From UMGS1766 sp963660915 (lineage in GTDB: Bacteria; Bacillota; Clostridia; Oscillospirales; Oscillospiraceae), in assembly GCA_963660915.1 (NCBI GenBank), contig CAVLAO010000004.1, forward strand, positions 39,494 to 103,493: 64,000 nucleotides of DNA, read 5' to 3'. The position numbers and the translations under genes were made by a program. Positions within the stretch are counted from its first letter, which is position 1. Each line of letters begins with the position of its first letter. This document shows positions 59,051 through 64,000 of the stretch, piece after piece. The notes beneath the pieces are model-generated. The model worked only from the letters and a program-made list of their open reading frames with translations. It made no database searches and was not told the DNA's origin.

Positions 59051-59079
59051 AAGATAACACTTCCCTTACTGTATGTCAA
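59051..59079 (-). promoter_or_regulatory. Promoter of the candidate ncRNA
   Basis: Minus strand TTGACA, 17-bp spacer, TATCTT. Start of transcription predicted near 59044-59047. Confidence 0.7.
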
Positions 59080-59141
59080 TCACTTTTGACAATATAATTA
59101 ACAAAAGACCCGGTAGTCATTTTTTATTCTAAATTCGTTGC

Positions 59142-59170
59142 TTGCACCCTCTTTTGTGAATGATTATAAT
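59142..59170 (+). promoter_or_regulatory. SigA-type promoter of trmO
   Basis: TTGCAC, 17-bp spacer, TATAAT, 28 bp before the ATG; GGGAGGGGG ribosome site in between. Confidence 0.75.
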
Positions 59171-59198
59171 AGAACTGCACAGGGAGGGGGAGACATAT

Positions 59199-59888
59199 AT
59201 GGCTGAAACATTAGAAATGAAAATTATCGGCCGCATCCGCACAGATCTTCCGACAAAATTTGGTATTCCGCGGCAGAGCGGTGTTGTTGAAGATTTAACA
59301 GGTAAAATTGTGTTTGAACCGGAATATCGCAATCCGGACGCACTGCGCGGTTTAGACGTTTTTTCTCATTTGTGGCTCATCTGGCAATTTTCCAAAGCGG
59401 TTCGGGAGCATTGGTCGCCTACTGTGCGCCCGCCAAGGCTCGGGGGAAACACCCGAATGGGCGTTTTTGCAACCCGTTCTCCCTTTCGTCCAAACGCCAT
59501 TGGTCTCAGTTGCGTCAAATTGGAGCAGATCCATTTAACCTCTCCGGATGGCCCTGTGATCATTGTCTCGGGAATCGATCTGATGGACGGAACACCGATT
59601 TTGGACATTAAGCCCTACATTCCCTATGCCGACAGTTATCCGACCGCTAAAGAGGGGTTCACCAGTTCCGGCTGGGAACGGGAGCTGGTCGTGGATTTTC
59701 CTCTTTCCTTACAGGATAAAGTACCTCTTTCCCACCGAACTGCCTTGATGGGCGTACTCCGCAACGATCCTCGCCCTCCCTATCAAAACGATCCGGAACG
59801 GGTATATGGTCTTCCCTTTGGCAGACAGGAAATTCACTTTAAGGTTGCCGATGGTGTACTGACCGTAATTGATGTTGAAGATGCATGA
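59199..59888 (+). CDS. trmO: tRNA (N6-threonylcarbamoyladenosine37-N6)-methyltransferase TrmO
   Basis: 229 aa of the TsaA/TrmO family, which methylates t6A at position 37 of tRNA-Thr. Visible family signatures: GRIRTDLPTKFGIPRQSG, LRGLDVFSHLWLIWQFS, NTRMGVFATRSPFRPNAIGL and GIDLMDGTPILDIKPYIPYA. Start chosen at ATG 59199 with GGGAGGGGG upstream; the frame is open to 59160. The protein is of normal length and alone in its transcript. Confidence 0.92.
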   Translation: MAETLEMKIIGRIRTDLPTKFGIPRQSGVVEDLTGKIVFEPEYRNPDALRGLDVFSHLWLIWQFSKAVREHWSPTVRPPRLGGNTRMGVFATRSPFRPNAIGLSCVKLEQIHLTSPDGPVIIVSGIDLMDGTPILDIKPYIPYADSYPTAKEGFTSSGWERELVVDFPLSLQDKVPLSHRTALMGVLRNDPRPPYQNDPERVYGLPFGRQEIHFKVADGVLTVIDVEDA

Positions 59889-59890
59889 CA

Positions 59891-59925
59891 AAACTCCTGA
59901 TCTGTCCGAGACCGATCAGGAGTTT
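59891..59925 (+). terminator. Intrinsic terminator after trmO
   Basis: AAACTCCTGATC and GATCAGGAGTTT form a 12-bp stem with an 11-nt loop, followed by CTGCTTCTCTTATTTTC. Moderate T-run. Confidence 0.7.
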
Positions 59926-59974
59926 CTGCTTCTCTTATTTTCTTTTCCTTAATTGCCTATAGAGCCGCACAACA

Positions 59975-60000
59975 CACTACACTACACTACACTACACTAC
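59975..60000. repeat. Pentanucleotide tandem repeat (CACTA)5
   Basis: Five perfect copies of CACTA plus one base, overlapping the last codons and stop of the PAP2-like gene. Because the stop codon (TAG on the minus strand) is formed in the first unit, copy-number change would alter only the 3' untranslated end. Confidence 0.9.
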
Positions 60001-60428
60001 GCTATAACACAACCCACCGCAATCCCAAGTGCAGCACCGCAAACCACCTGCAGTGGTGTATGACCTACCAACTCCTTGAATTTCTTGTCTGCCGGAATTG
60101 GCTTCCCCATATCCGCAAAAGCGCGAATCATATCATTAATCACCTTACCCTGGTCTCCGGTCTCCCGGCGTACACCCATGGCATCGTACATTACAATGAA
60201 CGCCAGAATACAGCAAACACCAAAAAGCGGACTGGAAACACCGCAGTCAAATCCTACTACAGTGGTTAGCGAGCATACTGTTGCAGAATGGGATGACGGC
60301 ATTCCGCCGCTGCCGAAAATGACATTCAGCGGGAGTGAACGATTTACCGCCAGGTTGATAATACATTTAACCAGCTGCGCCGCCAGCCATGCGGCCGCGG
60401 CTGCAATCAATTCAACATTAAAAAACAT
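59997..60428 (-). CDS. Divergent PAP2-family membrane protein (DUF212)
   Basis: 143 aa with three to four membrane segments. The PAP2-like signature GSGGMPSSHSATVCSLTTVV contains the SxHS phosphatase block, and VMYDAMGVRRETGDQGKVIN is typical of DUF212. Family members may be lipid phosphatases, but the canonical second Arg-His motif differs, so activity is uncertain. The final codons lie in a pentanucleotide repeat. Monocistronic. Confidence 0.88.
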   Translation of the reverse strand: MFFNVELIAAAAAWLAAQLVKCIINLAVNRSLPLNVIFGSGGMPSSHSATVCSLTTVVGFDCGVSSPLFGVCCILAFIVMYDAMGVRRETGDQGKVINDMIRAFADMGKPIPADKKFKELVGHTPLQVVCGAALGIAVGCVIA

Positions 60429-60537
60429 AGGGAAATCCTTCCTGATTTTTCATAACTCCGAGATAAGTTTATTATACCCAACGACACCAGAAAATCAAAG
60501 AAAATTTGTCTTAAGAAAATCTGTATTTTATTTGCAT

Positions 60538-60566
60538 TTGCACGGCATGATCTCACATGTTATGAT
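60538..60566 (+). promoter_or_regulatory. Promoter of the Cys-containing protein of unknown function
   Basis: TTGCAC, 17-bp spacer, TATGAT, 24 bp before the start codon at 60591. Confidence 0.6.
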
Positions 60567-60590
60567 GGTACGGTAAGGAAGGTGATTTTT

Positions 60591-61163
60591 ATGTGTGCGC
60601 TCAAAGTGGATAAAGCCTCCTCAGACTTCCATCGTCGTTCTTATAAATTGTTAAGTCCGTTCATGGACCGCTCCCTTTATGGCTCCATGATGCTGGTTCT
60701 GCGGCAGAAACCCATTGCGGATGCAGCTGCCCGTCGGCGTGCCGGATTGGACATTGTGGATATTTTCAGCATTGGCACTGATCCCGGTGATCCTCAAATT
60801 TTACATTGCCACTCGCTCCACCGCGGTGACCGTACCGTGGTACTGGAATATACCTACATGTATTGGGCTCAGCTTGTAACTTTGAAGGAAATGCTGGAGG
60901 ACGAATACGGCCTGATCATCCCTCACATGAACCGTTCCCAAAAGGAAAACGGCCTTCTGGCCTGTGTTGAATTAGACGGATGCCATATGATACCATTGAC
61001 CGACCGATATGTAATATGGACCTTCCGTCTGAAAGCCCGAGGACAGCACCATTGCAAGGATGAAACTCCATCCGCTCCGGCAGACACCGTGGTATCACTG
61101 GGAGATTACGGCGGAATTGCCTGCCCTTATTGTCTGGCTGAAGAACTGGATATCAACTTATAA
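60591..61163 (+). CDS. Uncharacterised cytoplasmic protein with C-terminal CxxC
   Basis: 190 aa, not recognised. It has no signal or membrane segment, a basic N-terminus (MCALKVDKASSDFHRRSY) and several conserved-looking Cys/His residues: HCHSLH near the middle, CVELDGCH, HHCKDE, and IACPYCLAEE at the C-terminus, possibly a zinc site. The segment LKEMLEDEYGLIIPHMNRSQ suggests a helical region. Promoter TTGCAC-17-TATGAT and a terminator frame it as a single gene. AGGAAGG precedes ATG 60591. No function is proposed. Confidence 0.72.
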   Translation: MCALKVDKASSDFHRRSYKLLSPFMDRSLYGSMMLVLRQKPIADAAARRRAGLDIVDIFSIGTDPGDPQILHCHSLHRGDRTVVLEYTYMYWAQLVTLKEMLEDEYGLIIPHMNRSQKENGLLACVELDGCHMIPLTDRYVIWTFRLKARGQHHCKDETPSAPADTVVSLGDYGGIACPYCLAEELDINL

Positions 61164-61199
61164 TTTTAATAGGGTGGACTCTGAATCCCCCATAACAGA

Positions 61200-61256
61200 T
61201 ACGCCGCCAATATCAGAATGTCCGATATTGGCGGCGTACATGATTTTTTGATTTTT
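61200..61256 (+). terminator. Intrinsic terminator after the unknown Cys protein
   Basis: TACGCCGCCAATATC and GATATTGGCGGCGTA form a 15-bp stem with a 9-nt loop, followed by ATGATTTTTTGATTTTTT. Confidence 0.88.
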
Positions 61257-61258
61257 TC

Positions 61259-62134
61259 TTAAACGCCTGTCAAATCAAAACTGGGCACAAACTGCTCGGA
61301 TGCAGAGGATTGTTCCTGTGTGAACCCTTTCAATCCCAATAGCTCCATATACTCTGCCGCCTTTCGTCCTTCCGCTTTTCTCAGCGGACGATCAATTTCC
61401 GGGCACTCATTCGCATGACCGCAGGGAATGTACTGACTCATCAAAGAAAACAAAACCTCGCCCGGAGAAAACGTCTCTTTTACCCAATCCATTACCTGTT
61501 TAGCTGCATTCAACTGACCCGGCAAAATCAGATGCCGAATAATGACACCCTTACGCAGAAGCCCATCTTCATTGAATTGACACGGTCCGGTCTGTCGCAC
61601 CATCTCTTTTATTGCCGCCTTTGCCATCTCCGGATAATCCGGTGCTTTGGAATAACGGGCAGCGGGCACGGAATCCACATATTTCAGATCCGGCAGATAG
61701 ATATCGATTTTCCCCTCCAGTGTTCGCAATGTTTCTACCTTATCATATCCGCCTGTGTTCCACACCACCGGAACCTCCAGCGGTTCCTGCAGCAGTTCAG
61801 CAACCGCATGTGCATAGTGAGTGGGATTCACCAGATTGATGTTATGTGCGCCCTGCTCAATCAATTCCTGACAAATTTCCCGCAAACGCTTTACCGTGAC
61901 CGGTTTTCCAAAACAGTCCCTGCTGATCGGCTCATTTTGGCAGAAGATGCACTTTAAACTGCACCCGGAAAAAAAGATCGTACCGGATCCCCTTGTACCG
62001 GAAATCGGCGGTTCTTCCCACTGATGCAGTGCTGCTCGCGCCAGGACTGGAACGGCGGGCACTCCGCACACGCCGGCAGCTGTGACAGCATCCCGCTCCA
62101 CCCCGCAGTTGCGGGGACATTGTGTACAGATCAT
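61259..62134 (-). CDS. Radical SAM protein, PflA-like
   Basis: 291 aa. SAM cluster motif CxxxCxxC at Cys58, Cys62, Cys65 (SGCSLKCIFCQNEPISRDCF), preceded by an N-terminal four-Cys region (MICTQCPRNCGVERD, C3, C6, C10, and C23) that could hold a second cluster. Further landmarks are NLVNPTHYAHAVAEL and VWNTGGYDKVETLRTLEG. It resembles activating-enzyme-type (PflA-related) radical SAM proteins of unknown substrate. It overlaps the mutY 3' end by 4 bp, thus coupled. ATG 62134 follows GGAGG. Confidence 0.82.
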   Translation of the reverse strand: MICTQCPRNCGVERDAVTAAGVCGVPAVPVLARAALHQWEEPPISGTRGSGTIFFSGCSLKCIFCQNEPISRDCFGKPVTVKRLREICQELIEQGAHNINLVNPTHYAHAVAELLQEPLEVPVVWNTGGYDKVETLRTLEGKIDIYLPDLKYVDSVPAARYSKAPDYPEMAKAAIKEMVRQTGPCQFNEDGLLRKGVIIRHLILPGQLNAAKQVMDWVKETFSPGEVLFSLMSQYIPCGHANECPEIDRPLRKAEGRKAAEYMELLGLKGFTQEQSSASEQFVPSFDLTGV

Positions 62135-63192
62135 TTCAATGCCTCCCTCATCTGTTTTTCCACAGCACATGTGAAGTTTTGAAATGCACTCGGTATCGCA
62201 TAGTCCTGCTCCAGTGCCTCCTTTGTTGCCCACTGCCAGCCTTCCGGCAGCGTTGGCTGATCCGTTTCAACCAGAAATCCCTTCATATGCCATTCAATAT
62301 GACTGAAAATATGCTTTCCGGTTCCGATGAATTCTTGACGTCTTGCATCAATCCCCCATCGATCCAATGGGCATTCTGCATTTTTCAAAGTATTCGGATA
62401 TTCCCACAATCCAGCCAGTAATCCCTTTGAGGCGCGTCGACGCAGTGCCACCTGTCCGCGATAAAAGATCAACCAAACCGTTCTTTCTTCTATCCGGCGG
62501 GGTTGTTTTTTTCCCTTCACCGGCAATTCCGCCGTCCGATTGTCGCGGCATGCAGCACACAGGCTCTGCACAGGACACCGCTCGCAGGCAGGTGCTCCAT
62601 TGGGCAAACACACCATCGCGCCCAGTTCCATTAAGGATTGGTTAAAGATTCCGGGGGCATTCAGGGGAATGATTGTCTGCAGCAGTTTCCTTACCTCCCG
62701 CTTGGTATCTTCCCGACCAATATTCCGCTCATCTCCGAGAATTCTGCTGACAACTCGAAGTACATTTCCATCCACTGCCGGAACCGGAAGTTGATACGCA
62801 ATTGATGCAATAGCGCCTGCGGTATAAGCTCCGATTCCGGGAAGCTTTAGAATTTGCTCATAACTCTCCGGCATAGAACCGCTGTGCTCCGCCACAAGAA
62901 CCCGCGCTGCCTTCTTCAGATTGCGGGCGCGATTATAATAACCCAAGCCCTGCCACAGCTTCAGCAGCACATCCTCTGATACCTCCGCCAGGTCAAAAAC
63001 AGTGGGCAGTGCGGTCATAAAGCGTTCAAAATAACCAATCACTGCCGCTACCCGTGTCTGCTGCAGCATAATTTCGGAAACCCACACCCGATAAGGACTG
63101 GGATCTTCCCGCCATGGCAGCTTCCGCGCAGATTCCCGGTACCATTGCATCAAAGGAATCACTGCCTGCTCCAAAGTTGCTTCGTACTTCAA
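62131..63192 (-). CDS. mutY: A/G-specific adenine DNA glycosylase MutY
   Basis: 353 aa. It removes A mispaired with 8-oxoguanine. Visible: PWREDPSPYRVWVSEIMLQQ, the HhH KLPGIGAYTAGAIASIAY, a catalytic VPAVDGNVLRVVSR, and the cluster ligands in CLPNGAPACERCPVQSLC (spacing C-x7-C-x2-C-x5-C). A NUDIX-like C-terminal domain (EERTVWLIFYRGQVALRRRA) recognises the oxidised base. The first spacing is one residue longer than the usual C-x6-C. Followed by a radical SAM gene with overlap. Confidence 0.94.
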   Translation of the reverse strand: MKYEATLEQAVIPLMQWYRESARKLPWREDPSPYRVWVSEIMLQQTRVAAVIGYFERFMTALPTVFDLAEVSEDVLLKLWQGLGYYNRARNLKKAARVLVAEHSGSMPESYEQILKLPGIGAYTAGAIASIAYQLPVPAVDGNVLRVVSRILGDERNIGREDTKREVRKLLQTIIPLNAPGIFNQSLMELGAMVCLPNGAPACERCPVQSLCAACRDNRTAELPVKGKKQPRRIEERTVWLIFYRGQVALRRRASKGLLAGLWEYPNTLKNAECPLDRWGIDARRQEFIGTGKHIFSHIEWHMKGFLVETDQPTLPEGWQWATKEALEQDYAIPSAFQNFTCAVEKQMREALK

Positions 63193-63238
63193 GTTGAATT
63201 CACCTCGCTCTGCCTATTATACGAAGAATTTCTTTATC

Positions 63239-63267
63239 TTGCAATTCTCCTTAATAAATGGTAGAAT
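63239..63267 (+). promoter_or_regulatory. Promoter of the tRNA-Leu gene
   Basis: TTGCAA, 17-bp spacer, TAGAAT, 12 bp before the mature 5' end. Confidence 0.75.
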
Positions 63268-63278
63268 ACGATAGTCAT

Positions 63279-63363
63279 GCGGGTATGACGGAATTGGCAG
63301 ACGTGCAGGATTTAGGTTCCTGTGGAGAAATTCGTGTGGGTTCGACTCCCACTACCCGTACCA
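63279..63363 (+). tRNA. tRNA-Leu (anticodon TAG), CCA encoded
   Basis: An 85-nt gene with acceptor stem GCGGGTA/TACCCGT, long variable arm typical of class II tRNA (TGTGGAGAAATTCGTG), T-loop GTGGGTTCGACTCCCAC, and anticodon loop TTTAGGT giving anticodon TAG for CUA leucine codons. The 3' CCA is encoded. A promoter precedes it and a strong terminator follows. Confidence 0.96.
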
Positions 63364-63369
63364 TAATCG

Positions 63370-63413
63370 GACACCAGTCTCCATGCGCTGTGCATCAAGA
63401 CTGGTGTCTTTTT
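63370..63413 (+). terminator. Intrinsic terminator after tRNA-Leu
   Basis: GACACCAGTCT and AGACTGGTGTC form an 11-bp stem with a long 17-nt loop, followed by TTTTTC. Confidence 0.88.
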
Positions 63414-63453
63414 CAATTTACTTTAAAACATATATCGTTCTTTGATCTTGCAC

Positions 63454-63978
63454 TTACTTCAAATATTTTTCAAGGCACACCAACTGTACATTCGGAATAC
63501 CATTAAATACGCACTTCACAATTCCGATCTCATCATATCCTAAGCTTTTATATAAGCCCCTTGCTTTTTCGTTTCGCACATTTGTATCCATACGCAATGC
63601 AAAACACCCATTCTCCTTTGCGTAAGTTTCATAAAACATCACAAATGCACTGCCATATCCCTTCCCCTTTTGGCGCGGGTCAACTGCCAATCCATGCAGC
63701 ACCATAATTTCATTCTCTTTTGCGCTATGTCTCCATGCTGCGTACTGATATTCCTCTACCTGGATTTGATTGATAACAGCCACTGCTACGACCTTGTTCT
63801 CATCCTCCATGACAAATAAATCATTTCGTTTCAAGGCCTCTTCCGCTGTTTTTCTGGTCGGATATATGTTTCGAATCCACCCAATTGTGGTTAACCCTTT
63901 CTCCTCTCCGTCATGTGTGCGGTCATATATTGTTTCAATGCAATCTATATCGTTTTTTGTTGCTTCACGTATTTTCAT
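63454..63978 (-). CDS. GNAT-family N-acetyltransferase
   Basis: 174 aa. The acetyl-CoA fold is visible: MKIREATKNDIDCIETIYDR, FVMEDENKVVAVAVINQI, MVLHGLAVDPRQKGKGYGSA (the Q/R-x-x-G-x-G/A binding motif) and NEKARGLYKSLGYDEIG. Substrate unknown. A+T content looks higher than that of its neighbours, hinting at acquisition, but I did not compute it. AAAGGA precedes the ATG. Only 22 bases of sequence remain beyond it. Confidence 0.9.
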   Translation of the reverse strand: MKIREATKNDIDCIETIYDRTHDGEEKGLTTIGWIRNIYPTRKTAEEALKRNDLFVMEDENKVVAVAVINQIQVEEYQYAAWRHSAKENEIMVLHGLAVDPRQKGKGYGSAFVMFYETYAKENGCFALRMDTNVRNEKARGLYKSLGYDEIGIVKCVFNGIPNVQLVCLEKYLK

Positions 63979-64000
63979 AAATAAAATCCTTTCGTTTGTC

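Noticed and set aside
58728..59079. Possibility that the ncRNA is RNase P RNA, tmRNA, SRP RNA or 6S RNA
   Set aside because: The characteristic sequence blocks of RNase P (GAGGAAAGTCC), tmRNA (tRNA-like ends) and SRP RNA were not seen. 6S RNA cannot be excluded by eye but length is larger than usual.
58820..59089. 89-codon hydrophobic plus-strand reading frame in the trmO gap
   Set aside because: It has no ribosome site, a composition rich in Cys/Leu/Ser, and it overlaps the promoter and body of the minus-strand ncRNA candidate.
1..64000. CRISPR arrays, insertion sequences and prophage genes
   Set aside because: No regularly spaced repeats, transposase or phage structural genes were seen.

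Overview
The window looks like chromosomal DNA of an anaerobic Bacillota, most likely a Clostridia/Oscillospirales-type gut organism. This is inferred from gene content, not from a marker gene: an EF-G/TetM-like GTPase fused to a NYN nuclease domain, xpaC-telA, clostridial threonine deaminase, QueT with an apparent preQ1-I riboswitch, a sigma-54 system, and several large Old Yellow Enzyme (OYE) proteins with iron-sulfur clusters. Gene density is high, intergenic gaps are short, and many operons end in clear intrinsic terminators. I saw no phage, insertion sequence or CRISPR array.

Layout. 1-12.4 kb is mainly housekeeping: a truncated VanW-type protein, an ABC-F ATPase, trkA-trkH potassium uptake, gluQ, the xpaC-telA-TPM envelope-stress operon, and ilvA-rpe-recR. 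12.7-21.1 kb is accessory: oleate hydratase plus a lipase-like hydrolase, then a minus-strand cluster of one OYE-family reductase and four SnoaL-like (NTF2-fold) proteins. 21.2-30.6 kb holds the TetM-like/NYN fusion, a mutarotase, a membrane protein, rpoN, a membrane-anchored hydrolase and foldase pair, and a GntP-type permease. 30.9-38.3 kb holds a second SnoaL/OYE locus: a beta-helix protein, a LysR regulator, three SnoaL-like genes and another OYE reductase. 38.4-48.3 kb has an M20/C39-like/HD operon, queT, birA, comF, sfp, a ketopantoate reductase, and a LysR-MFS-esterase group. 48.4-50.4 kb is a DUF554 protein and rpsF-ssb-rpsR. 50.4-57.0 kb is a branched-chain-type amino-acid ABC transporter (livKHMGF) with a sigma-54 promoter and its own enhancer-binding regulator. 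57.1-64 kb is mixed housekeeping (gamma-carbonic anhydrase, CBS, HD, trmO, PAP2-like, radical SAM, mutY, tRNA-Leu, GNAT) and contains an apparent non-coding transcription unit.

How the parts fit. The most interesting theme is seven SnoaL-like paralogues and two OYE-type reductases in two loci. SnoaL-fold dehydratases and OYE reductases are the two enzyme classes used in bile-acid 7-dehydroxylation (BaiE with BaiCD/BaiH), so the loci may remove hydroxyl groups from, and reduce, an unknown polycyclic or enone substrate. The second locus has a visible regulon: a motif ATGTAAC-N5-GTTGT occurs upstream of the permease, the beta-helix gene and the SnoaL operon, where it is followed by a near-identical 16-bp block ending in the -35 box, and again inside the promoter of the LysR gene. 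Permease, beta-helix protein, SnoaL enzymes and regulator therefore probably act as one unit.

All starts, domains and motifs were read by eye. No database search, alignment or structure prediction was run.
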